From: Pochonia chlamydosporia 170
Taxonomy: Eukaryota; Ascomycota; Sordariomycetes; Hypocreales; Clavicipitaceae
Reading direction: 5' to 3'
NCBI RefSeq assembly: GCF_001653235.2
Contig: NC_035792.1
Location: 2,852,001 to 2,916,000 of the forward strand
Length of the DNA: 64,000 nucleotides
Notes under the pieces: model-generated
What the model was told of the DNA's origin: nothing
What the model saw: only the letters and a program-made list of their open reading frames with translations
Database searches by the model: none
Shown here: one piece after another, positions 1 through 9,533 of the stretch
Layout of the letters: each line of letters starts with the position of its first letter
Numbering within the stretch: the stretch's first letter is position 1
Position numbers and translations under genes: made by a program

Positions 1-2142
1 AACCCAGTCTACGCTTGGCAGGCATGGAGTTTAGACATGCCTCCGCGTAGAGTCCGTTCACGCCTGCGGATATACCTGCGGACAATAGACAGCGGACATG
101 GAGCGGAACGGCTACCGATCTCCCGTGCATAACTTTTTTTTTTTAATGCGCTGGTGGTTTCGTCCCTTGTCGGACCCATGCCCTGTCGCCCACATTGCTC
201 TGCGTGTAGCCTGATAATGAAGAGGCGCGGGTCATGAGCCTCCATATCGCATCCGTGGGCGGGCGGATGTAAAAAAACGTTCAATGTTCGGTCCCGATGT
301 CCGGCCCACCGACTTTAAGGTACGTACTTTGTACAGGAGAGGTTCAGACGTTGAACCCACCACGCGGACTGAACCCACAGCGGTTCACCAACGGACCAGC
401 AGTTGCATGCATGTCGCAACATGTGCACATGTGGCTCATTATGACTACTCCAAAAGTGGGCTGCGTTTCGCAACGACATGGACCAGACTCACTTGGGCAA
501 AAACACTTGACCCTTCCTTGTTCCTGATGAGTTAGGTATCGTCGCACGTCTGGTTTGCCGAAATCCATCTTGACTAATTCCCAATTTGTGGGATGAGAAA
601 AATTAGCCATTCGCCGCGCACCTCGCATCCAAGCCCCCGCCAAGAATTCAATGGCTTCTGTCACTTTCACACGTGGGATTTATTTTGTTGCGCTCCATCG
701 TGGCCTGGCCTCAGTTGGGGAATATCCGAGGCGGCGTGCAGCGCTAAGCCAAGCAAGTGCCAATTTTCGCTAGTTGTCTCGCTCCAAACCACGATTTGAT
801 GCCGCGTCGCAGTGCAATTCTGTGATTGGGGCGTTCGTCGTGCGTGAAGCGATGGCTGGCTGTTGGCGTTGAATGTTGAATACGGTCGATGCGAAATCAA
901 ATCCGTCCCGATGCGTGTCTTTGGAGATGGGGAACATGGATGGGACAGATCAACTCCGTGCAAGGGCTGGCATGGCTTAGCTGCGGCATCGTCATCAATT
1001 AATCAGATTGAGTTAGTGTTGCGTCAAACGATCCTTCATTCACAGATTACGTTGATCACCATGTTCAATGCACTCTTCTAGATATCCTCATTCGTCGCCT
1101 CGCAAATATGAGACGGATACAGCAACATGGCGCATAGCCTCAACTCGGTTTCGTTTATCGCATCGCTTTTGCCGTACTCGTACATGAAGCATGTCGAGTG
1201 TCGCAGTCCATTTTGCCAGGGTGTATATTGTCCCTGTATTTGCCCTCAACTCATTCGCATACATGTTCCCCGCCAAGTCTGATCGTCAGCCTCCCGCCAT
1301 TACGCGTATTTCCAACAACACAAACCACCTGCAAGCCCTCACTTCTTCGACCCAAGAAATCTACTTTGCGCAAATGGTCCCTGCATCTGGGTGTTTCTGT
1401 ATCATCCATTCATACAGGGCAGTCCATGCGAGTATCTCCTTTTGCGCCAAGTGTGTCAATGTCGTGGCGGAGCCGCCTTATGTTCATGGTTCGTGTCAGC
1501 TTACCTCTTGCTGGCTTGCCTTCGGGCTCGTTAACCATTCCCGGTAAAATGATGTGATGGATCCCCCGTAGAATATTTGGCGCACAGAACACGTCCTGGC
1601 TAAAGCTGGTGGAGATTCTGCGTAAGATTTGGATCTTGGTTTGTGCAATATTAGTCAAGGTTTAGGTGTCATGCTGGGCGTATCTGTCGGGAAGGTGAGT
1701 GATGCGATGGATGCGACTGGGCAAGGGGGCTGTGATGCTGAACGACTCAATCGGCGGTCTTGTGGCACGTTGATCTTCTTGGCTTGTTGTGTTTTACCTG
1801 TATTTGTGAAATAAGACAGATCATGCACTGTGACAGCATGTGGTCGTAGGTATAGCCTGCCTTGGTGTGGATTAGTCGCCTTAGCATGGGCAAAGACTTA
1901 TGACCTCTCACTGTAGACATGGAGCGTATACCTAGGTACACATGTAGACAGATGGAGTGATAGCAATAATGAGTGCCAACCAAGTCAAAAAGGTAATATT
2001 CATTCCCCAAAACAAGCTGCGCCGAACCAAAGCCTAAATCCCCAAACGCCAAGATGCTCCAATGTCCATTCATCCCAAATGCACCATCTCCCACAATCAA
2101 ATTCAGTCATTACTGTACAGCCAAGGCCACCCACAGCATCAT
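1..2142. other. Gene-free region at left edge
   Basis: No convincing gene was seen. Open frames of up to about 120 codons occur near 1191-1557 on the plus strand and 1747-2100 on the minus strand. They lack recognisable domains or a plausible exon structure. One TACCTAGGTA palindrome lies at 1929-1938. The stretch next to 2143 probably holds the 3' UTR of the kinetochore gene. Confidence 0.6.
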
Positions 2143-2991
2143 CTACGTCTTCAGATCCAAAACCTGCCTCAACACATCCTCGCTCGCCCTCCACCACCGT
2201 GCCCGCTGCTCCAAGTCATCTGCCACGCCGCCAAGAGCCGCCTCTTTCCTCCTCTGTGCTTCACGTGCGGCCGCAGTACTCGTCTGGAGCTTGGCCTCCA
2301 ATGGTCCCAGCTCGGCCTGCAAACGCTCTGCCTCCTTCTGCTTCCTGGGCACCTTGGCCCGCAGAGCTTCAAGCTCCCGCGCCAGTTGCTGCTGCTCAGC
2401 CCTGCGCCGCTCTACCAGGCCAAGCGTCTTGGCCAGAGGCAAATTGAGATTGGGGTTCGCGCCGTGGAACTCCTGCGCCGCCCTGAGCTTCTCGACGCGC
2501 TCTTCGAGTTCTTGCGTCTTGGCTGGCAATTCTTGCAGTTTCGCTGTGTCGAGTTGCACGGCTTCGTATCGCTGGCTGAGCTCCCGTCCCCTCTTCTCGA
2601 GCTCCGTCACCATGGATGCGACTTGGGCCTTGAGCGACTTGAGTTCCGCCTTGGCTGCCGAGTTTTCCTTTTCTAGATCCAGGTTCTCTTGCATTGTGAC
2701 GATTAGTGGCGGGTCGCCGACGATGGCGCGGATGAACTTCTCCTTGGTGACTTGCTCGACGTAGGAAAATCGTAGCTTTGCGAATAACTCGGTGTAGTGT
2801 GCTAGGTCGGCCTCCAGGCCGGCTGGTGTAGGGCCATCGAGAAGTGAATTTGATGCGTCGGATGCTCTTTGCCGTGAGCCTTGTTCTGCGGGATCGGTGA
2901 TGGTTTCGCTGAGTTTGATGATGGATATTTCTTGTTTTGCTTCAAGGCGTTGCAGCGCCTCGAGCGCCCGAGTCGCGTCGGTCGCTGCCAT
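2143..2991 (-). CDS. Sos7-like kinetochore coiled-coil protein
   Basis: Intronless reading frame of 282 residues. It resembles the fungal Sos7 family, the partner of the KNL1/Spc7 scaffold at the outer kinetochore (counterpart of budding-yeast Kre28). The N-terminal third holds the segment LRFSYVEQVTKEKFIRAI (about residues 73-90), which matches my memory of the Sos7 N-terminal domain. From about residue 100 to the end it is almost continuous heptad-rich coiled coil (Leu, Glu, Lys, Arg, Ala). There is no signal peptide or membrane segment. The first ATG of the frame (2991) is used. It is divergent from the RS-rich gene at 3361 across a 369-bp promoter. The assignment rests on one recalled motif plus the coiled-coil layout; another coiled-coil spindle protein remains possible. 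Confidence 0.6.
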   Translation of the reverse strand: MAATDATRALEALQRLEAKQEISIIKLSETITDPAEQGSRQRASDASNSLLDGPTPAGLEADLAHYTELFAKLRFSYVEQVTKEKFIRAIVGDPPLIVTMQENLDLEKENSAAKAELKSLKAQVASMVTELEKRGRELSQRYEAVQLDTAKLQELPAKTQELEERVEKLRAAQEFHGANPNLNLPLAKTLGLVERRRAEQQQLARELEALRAKVPRKQKEAERLQAELGPLEAKLQTSTAAAREAQRRKEAALGGVADDLEQRARWWRASEDVLRQVLDLKT

Positions 2992-3360
2992 GCTTCAGGT
3001 GGCTCGATCTCGTTGACGATGCGAGGATGATTGATCGTGATTTGCCTTACTGTGTCTGTCTGCCGGGAAGTTTTTCGACTGCTTCAGATCAACTTTTAGT
3101 TTGACGTGTTTGAAGGTGAAGAATCACGCCGAGGGGGATCTGTTTACTTTCAACCCAAACCGGCTAGTGCGGATCTTACCGGCTATCGGAACCCAGACCA
3201 CATCACCGCCACGCCTGGCCGTGCTTTGAGACCAACCCATTCCTCTCCACTTTCGGTCGTCGATGCGCCAACTTTGCGTTGCACTTATCAAGGGGTTTGG
3301 CAGCCGCTTTTGAGGTCTCTCCGGCTCTTATATTTTATCCTGGAGGTGATTTCTCAAATG
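2992..3360. promoter_or_regulatory. Divergent promoter between Sos7-like and RS-rich genes
   Basis: This 369-bp interval separates two divergent starts (2991 minus and 3361 plus). The frame of the plus-strand gene stays open upstream of 3361, but the ATG at 3361 opens a conserved-looking protein start (MSNDELLTDDYVAGLLAQDA). The upstream part is therefore read as 5' UTR. No individual factor site is claimed. Confidence 0.5.
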
Positions 3361-4573
3361 TCAAACGATGAACTCCTCACGGACGACTACGTCGCGGGCC
3401 TCCTGGCGCAGGACGCCAACGACTGCTCGCTGAAATACTCCGCCATGGGCATGGAAGCATTTCGCGACAACAAAAAGTGAGTCCTCTATCGGGGAGTCAG
3501 ATCAATTTCCAGCTCTAACGGACGCTAGGCCCTCTAATTTGCCGAAGCCGAATACCCGATTCCTGCGACACATTATCAAGGACACCAACACCCACAACAA
3601 GGCGTTGCTCGCCAAGGAGGCCGCCGAATCGAGGGCGAGGTTAAAAGATCTCGAATATGCCGAGGACGTTAAACGGAGGAAGACGAATCCGAATGCCAAG
3701 GACATACGGAGACGGCAGATGGGCGATATTCATGCGATTCTGGGGGGGAAGAAGAGGCGCAGAGAGGACGATGATTCCGGCAGATCGACACCGCGGGATA
3801 GAAGTGATTCAGGCAGTCGGTCCGAGAGGAAAAGTTCGAAAAGAAGAGATGATTTATTTGACGAGGGAAGTGAGAAACAACGGCATGGAAGACTCTCGGA
3901 ACGTGATTACGCCGACCACGATGGAGAATCTAGAAGCGAGGATAAGAGAAAATCTCGACGGAGCAGACACCACGCCTCACCAGACCACGACGACACCCGA
4001 CATAGACACAGTAGATCACGGAGAGACAGGTCAAAATCACCGCGACATCACCGTTCCCGCTCACCCGACGACCAGAAACGCAGTCATAGACACCGTTCGC
4101 GCCATAGATCCCGATCAAAAGAATCATCACAACAGAACAAAAAATCAAGCGCCGCACAGGATCAAGACTCAGACCCACTAGAAGACTTAATAGGACCAGC
4201 TCCGCCGCCGAAATACAGAGGACGAGGCACCATCGGCGGAGCAGCAGAGCTGGACCGCCGATTCTCAGCGTCGTACGATCCGAAGCTAGATGTGCGCATG
4301 AGCGACGACGACGCAGATCCGTGGGACGACGCAGTAGAATCGTTTAGAGACCGGCAAAAACTGCGACTACACCAAGACCAGAGGCTTAAGGACGCCGGGT
4401 TTACAGATGAGCAAATACAACGCAGTAAGGGGGCGAGCGATAAACTCCAGGATAATGTGGTCTGGTCCAAGGCCGGGGAAAAGAGGGAGTGGGATAAAGG
4501 CAAGGGCGTTGGGATGGATGGTGTTGATGAAGATGATGATCGTCCACGAACTTTGTTTTCTGAAGACTATTGA
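3361..4573 (+). CDS. RS/RD-rich nuclear protein, probably splicing-associated
   Basis: Two exons (3361-3476 and 3529-4573) with an intron at 3477-3528 (GTGAGT...TCTAAC...TAG) give 386 residues. The N-terminal 90 residues look conserved: an acidic start, then PSNLPKPNTRFLRHIIKDT followed by a helical Lys/Arg/Glu-rich stretch. Residues of roughly 110-225 form a long Arg-Ser/Arg-Asp/His-rich disordered region like those of SR-related splicing factors. The C-terminus has short conserved-looking blocks (EDLIGPAPPPKYRGRGTIGG; FTDEQIQRSKGASDKLQDNV). Fungal relatives are often labelled 'pre-mRNA-splicing factor 38B', which rests mainly on the RS region. A nuclear RNA-processing role is inferred; no catalytic domain is visible. 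Confidence 0.75.
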
Positions 4574-4904
4574 AAGAGTCTGGATTGGCGTTTCATGGCC
4601 TTATTATGTTACTGGACAGCGTGGGTTTGTTGCCTCATTTGGATAGGGGGTATACGTTTCGTGAATACTGATACAACATATGGTTTGTGGAAAATCGTAT
4701 TTGCCTACTGCAAGTCTACATTGATACACCTTGATGTGTATTAGCATTTACTGTAACACGCGATGCCCTTTACATGTTTAAATACCTAGGTACTTTTGGC
4801 CCTTCATTGTGTTCCTAACTTCTAATAATGTCTAGTTCTACCTATCCGAGTTTTCCACACTGACAGTTTCCGCCACGCAGTACTGACCGGGAGAACCTCA
4901 TCGC
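4574..4904. other. Convergent 3' intergenic region
   Basis: This 331-bp AT-rich interval lies between the 3' ends of the RS-rich gene and the DUF6546 gene. It presumably contains both 3' UTRs. One TACCTAGGTA palindrome is at 4783-4792. No gene is seen. Confidence 0.6.
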
Positions 4905-6400
4905 CTATCCACCCGAGCTGTGATCAACAAGCAACTCCTGGTAATGCGGACAGTTGGATTTTATGACTTTCATTTCTCGACAGATTGAAAATCTGTCTTC
5001 AACAAGCCTGTTGTCTATCATCATGTGTCTCCCTAGCGTATACTCTTTCCAATTAATACGAACAAATTCCTCGATGTTGTACCGCCATGTACCCATCCAC
5101 AAGATCCTTGCGCAGTTCGGTCCCCAATGGCGATTATATTGAAACAATGCAGCCGATGTTGGTCCAATTCTGAACAACTCCATGACCTTGAGGTTCTCCA
5201 TTTTTAGTGCTGCCTTCGCCGCGGCTCGGAGGAGAGAGTCAATTTCACTAACGGGCTTGGTGGGATCGAAATTGCTCGTCGTCAGTGCAAGATGTGAGAG
5301 CTTGCTCGGCATACGCATGCTCGGCATATACGATTGTCTGGGGAGAAAGCAATGAAGAAACAACTGGGCTTCAATAAAGTTGCTAAGAGCCAGTACTTCC
5401 AGTTGACAGCTTCGCTCAGCCAAAGCTTTTGCTAAGGCAAACGGCCCAACCACCATTACCCCCGACGATGCAGGACCTTCACCCACAGTGACTTCAGGGC
5501 CTCCTGGCAAACGATCCGAGCATGGTTTTGTAACATGAATGAAAGCCAGCATTTGTATATAGGTTGGCCATACGGGCAGTTGCGTAGAGAGTGCTACGAC
5601 ACACGTTAGTATCTTCGTTTTCCAGCTGCGTGACGCATCTAGCCTCGTATCTGGAACAGTCCTCAACACAAACCTCGGGCTTGACGAAGCATGACATGTT
5701 GATACATAGGCTTCTCTGTCTCTATGCGGACTTTTCTTAGCCGTGGAAGAGCATGAAATAGTACTCCAAGGGCTCCGTAGTCTATTTGCCAGTGAGACCA
5801 GTGTCGTAAACGAAAACGTGTAACTACCCTGGCTATCGGCAGACCGACTGACGTAACTTGACGGCCAATATCCTGCCGAATCCAATTCCTGTCGAAACTG
5901 ATTTCACCCTGACTATGCTTCAAATCGATTGGCAGGTCACCAGATTGCGGGTGGACGATTAAAATGTTCCGAAGCTCAAGGGAGAGGTCAGGTTCGAATA
6001 AGGTCTTTTCCATCCGGCTCCAATTTCGTAGTATTCGCAAAAGCTCTACAACGTGCCACGTAAAGATGGGGCTCGGGTCGTGTCCAGATAGTATTGCAAT
6101 GTTGAGTTTTAGGTGACGCAGACGCCTCGCCTTTTCCAGAGAAGTTTGGAGGGTCCTTTCAAAGTCTGGTAGGTTTGCCGCAAGGATTACCAACGTGTGT
6201 AAGCCCTCGTTCCCGGTAGAGTTCGCCCACTCCTGGAGGTTGCTGCGATATCTCCACAAGTCATTCGTTGCCGATGGAGAAAGGCTTCCGTTGTCTGTTT
6301 CTGTTTCTGTGGCTAGCCGCAATAATGCGTCTATGGGGGTTCTGTTGTCTGCTTCTATGGGTAGCCGCGGTAATTCCTCTGGAGGGTTGTGTCCACTCAT
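4905..6400 (-). CDS. DUF6546 (F-box/LRR-like) fungal protein
   Basis: Two exons (6400-5674 and 5593-4905). The intron at 5594-5673 has a weak GTTTGT donor but a textbook TACTAAC branch site 11 nt before its TAG. Joining them gives 471 residues in frame. The C-terminal half carries the leucine- and alanine-rich pattern LLRAAAKAALKMENLKVMEL followed by the LWMGTWRYN block, which matches the DUF6546 region common in large fungal families of F-box/LRR-type proteins. These are usually of unknown function and presumed substrate receptors. The N-terminus lacks the usual F-box helix (LPxEIRxxIL), so the protein is shorter than typical members. It may be a derived paralogue, or its first exon may lie further upstream. 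No signal peptide or membrane segment. Confidence 0.65.
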
Positions 6401-6580
6401 GGTTACATATGCGGTGTGTCAACATGTAAGATATTGTCTGAAGTCTTGCAAAGTTGACGATTCGATCTGAGTCTGTCAATGGAAATAGTGTTTCCCTCAT
6501 TCTTAGTTGCCAAGGGAGATCATATGGCAACCGCAAAAACACAGGGTATGAACTCCGGAAGGAAGGGCCAAACTCCTACA

Positions 6581-6649
6581 TACCTAGGTACTATGTAGGA
6601 GTTTGGTACCTAGTACCTACCCAGGTAGGTACCTACTGGGTACCTAGTA
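6581..6649. repeat. TACCTAGGTA/GGTAGGTACC palindrome cluster
   Basis: A 69-bp run made almost entirely of overlapping palindromic units TACCTAGGTA, GGTACC and CCCAGGTAGGTACC. The unit TACCTAGGTA also occurs alone at 1929-1938, 4783-4792 and 8452-8461. It is intergenic and could fold into a hairpin. No coding sense. Confidence 0.7.
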
Positions 6650-6863
6650 GTTGAGATTGGTTAAATCTCTCGGGGAAATCGGACTGCGCTACGGCTGTGT
6701 TGGGGAATATATGGAAGAACTCCTCGTTGCAAATTACCTCGACCAAAGCATGCCTAAGCGGGCATAGCTGTTATTCTCCTCGATCGTCGCGAGACTGCGT
6801 AACAATGACTGTTCTACATTCATCATTGATCTGTCAGAGAGACACCAAGCCATAGACATAGTA

Positions 6864-6996
6864 CAGCGGGTGGTTAAATCGTGTAGCCTCATGTCGTAAA
6901 AAGAATTGCGTATTGCAGAGTGGGCTAATGCATATTGTCGCGTGCAGGTGTGCACTTGGTACTTGTATGTGGGCAGGGACTCTTTGCCACAGATTG
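6864..6996. mobile_element. MITE-like element, copy D (least mutated)
   Basis: A 133-bp element flanked by TA at 6862-6863 and 6997-6998. Its right end (TTTGCCACAGATTG) matches the right end of the copy at 30387-30603 (TTTTGCCACAGACTG). Its interior GTGCACTTGG..TGTATGTGGGCA aligns with GTATACTTGG..TCTGGACAAA of the copy at 48217-48333, differing mainly by C-to-T and G-to-A changes. Its left end is only weakly recognisable. No coding capacity; probably moved by a Tc1/mariner-type transposase elsewhere in the genome (inference from the TA duplication). Confidence 0.45.
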
Positions 6997-7437
6997 TAGG
7001 CATGACTGATAGTGTGACACCGAAGGTCTGTTTCTCGTCTGGTACATTTGGTGAGATAGTGCCCGTTTACTGATTTTCTAGATAGTTTTCTAAGGAAATG
7101 GCAAATAATCGACAAGATACTCTCGAAACATTGAACACTGCACGTGTATTGTAGGGAGGTCTAGGGTGGGGCTGTGGATGGCAGAACGCAGCACAGCGTA
7201 TCTAAAATTTGAATGCAACAATCGGCAATACAAAAGGAATCTGGCGTAAATTATGAGATAGGATGCATCCTGTGTGGTGTTAATTTCTTGGACAGCTGGA
7301 CGAATGTGTTGTGATGATATGGCCATGCATGGAACAGGCATCAACCAGACATGCAGCTGGGCGCTGAGCCCAACATTGAACATCGAACCATTCCATGTTG
7401 GCGGCTACAAGGAGCGATGGATGCTACTGGCTGGCCC

Positions 7438-7631
7438 CTGGTCTGGTGACGTCGTTGGTGTTCTAGTTGGACGGCATGTGGTCAACCAGACCAGACTCGA
7501 CATGCTGCGAGAGCAGGTGCTGTGCATGGTTAGCGGCAATGGGTCCACTGACAGATGCGGAAGTCTGTTGGTCCAATCTGGTCTGGTTTCAATATTGGTC
7601 TGGTCTCCGGTGCTGGCCTGGTCTGGGCTGG
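7438..7631. repeat. CTGGTCTGG motif cluster
   Basis: At least five copies of CTGGTCTGG or its complement CCAGACCAG within about 195 bp. A second cluster follows at 8891-9025. The same motif recurs upstream of other genes in this window (17.2-17.4, 28.99, 44.89, 53.5 and 60.0-61.0 kb). It is not part of any reading frame here. Confidence 0.6.
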
Positions 7632-9533
7632 GCACGGGAGCTTGGGTCAACGGTCTGGTGTTGCGGGGCAATGCCACTGGGTGTGTCTGGTAATGTCAAT
7701 TCCACGTCGCTCAAGGCCAGGCACTGGAGTGTACTAGCTGGCACCAGTGCCAGTCAAGTACCAGACTTGCAAGTACTGCCGCCTGGCTGTCCCTTCCACC
7801 GCCGGAATAGCACTGGAGATCAAAACCAGCACAGCGGAAAATATCAAACTTACAGCCAGTGCAGCAGCCGCCCCGCTAGCTGGCGTCTGGCTTTCTTGCT
7901 CCGCTACCAAGTACCCAACTGACGATTCATGAGCGCAAGACGGCATGGATGAAAACTATTTCGTCCTTTTTGGGCCAAGGGAGAGAGGTGACCATCTTAT
8001 TTTAGATGTCTTGCCTACAAGACATGACCTGTTCTAATGGTGTGCGTGATGTCTCAGTCTGACCAGATGTACTGGTCATTGTGTTCTAGTGGTGTCGAGG
8101 TCGCACTGAGTGGCCTGATGGAACATTGAACATTGAAGCGCTGAAAGTGTGGGTGCTGTCTAATGTCAATAGCGGGCGCCAGGCATGTGGGAGTGACGCC
8201 CACTAAACTTAACGCTCACGGCTTCGTCGACACGCCTGACGCTGACCCTCTGATTCGTTGCAGCTGGGTCTGGTGTCACTCACAGCTTGGTCCAGCTCAG
8301 TACTGTGAGTGCTAGCTCATAATCGCATCATGGCACATGGTGGGCTTTGCTGCAGGCTGTGGCAATATAAAAAAAGAAGTGTGACAAAAAAAAAAAACAA
8401 GGAAAAAATGCTGGCACGCAGTGAGGCATCTTGAGCGGAACATTTTATAGATACCTAGGTACTTACCATTTTTAGTCGTTCCAAGCACCGTTGTAGTGGT
8501 CCCTTTTGTCTGATGCAGTCTATGTCGTGCAACTTGAAACTCGAGACGCATCTATCTGTTGCTCATGCTCATCTGCGGCACGGAGTACTCAAAGGATGGT
8601 TCGATAATGTGCCACTTTGCATGCAGAGACACAAAAGGCATCTAATTTTGATATCGACCGCCGCTTCCCCTCTCTTTGATCACGCTTCCCAGTCAAGCTG
8701 CCTTTTCTTCGTTGACGTTGTGCCGCGTCGAGGCTCCCCTTCCCTGTCTTGGTCTGATCACTTGTGACGAAGGACCAGTTGACATTTTGATCCACTTGTC
8801 AAGCCAGTCCACTCGCCATCTGGAGCCTCCAGCCACCAGAATACTTGACACCAGACAGCTTGCGGGGTCCAGTGCAGTCTGATGTTCAAGCACCAGACCA
8901 GACTTGACTTGACTCGACTTTCAAAGTTGAGCTTGCACTTGCGCCTGCTCTTCGGCATGGGGCAGATAAACCCAGTCTCCAGTGCTGGTCAATCGCACCA
9001 CTCACCTCGGTCGCATCCACCAGACCACTGGAGCACACAGACACCAGTTGACACCACTCTTTGACCACCACCTTCTTCCCTTAGATCAGACCTTTCCTGG
9101 ATGTGTGACTCTTTTGCTTGATCCCTCCCACTTCAACTCCGTCTCCTTTGCGTTTTATCTGTTTCGTTTCTTTCTTTTTTTTCACCGCTTCCTCGTTCCA
9201 TCGTCGCAACAAGCATATGCTTCACCTCCTATTTTATTTTGTTGAATTTCCCGACGCAAACGCCACCTTCACCTTCCTTTGCTGTCTGTGACCCGGCATT
9301 CACAGGCTGCAAATGAGCGGCGTCGTGGGCTGACGGCATCGTCGTCGACTGGACGGCACGACGACCAAAACGAACTTGACCCGACCACGATTATCACGAG
9401 CACTACTACTTCTACCGCTACTTCTACTCTCAAAACTAATTAGCCAATCCACCACTTAATATATTCCTTTCCTCCCTTTCGCCAACTACACAAACAGACT
9501 GGTGCCGTTTGCTGGCCCAGGAATCCACATACA

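Larger units (their letters stand above)
6401..9533. other. Long gene-free region upstream of RING gene
   Basis: About 3.1 kb without a supportable gene. It holds TACCTAGGTA-type palindromes (6581-6649 and 8452-8461), a short TA-flanked inverted-repeat element (6864-6996) and dense CTGGTCTGG/CCAGACCAG motifs (7438-7631 and 8891-9025). Poly-A (8385-8405) and pyrimidine-rich tracts follow. The last 300 bp is probably the 5' UTR and promoter of the RING gene at 9534. Confidence 0.6.

Noticed and set aside
1191..1557. Two overlapping plus-strand frames of about 118 codons
   Set aside because: Two frames open together over the same DNA suggests lack of stops by composition. No domain, signal peptide or splice logic was found.
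5594..5673. Apparent frameshift in the DUF6546 gene
   Set aside because: It is explained by an 80-nt intron with a perfect TACTAAC branch site; after splicing the frame is continuous.
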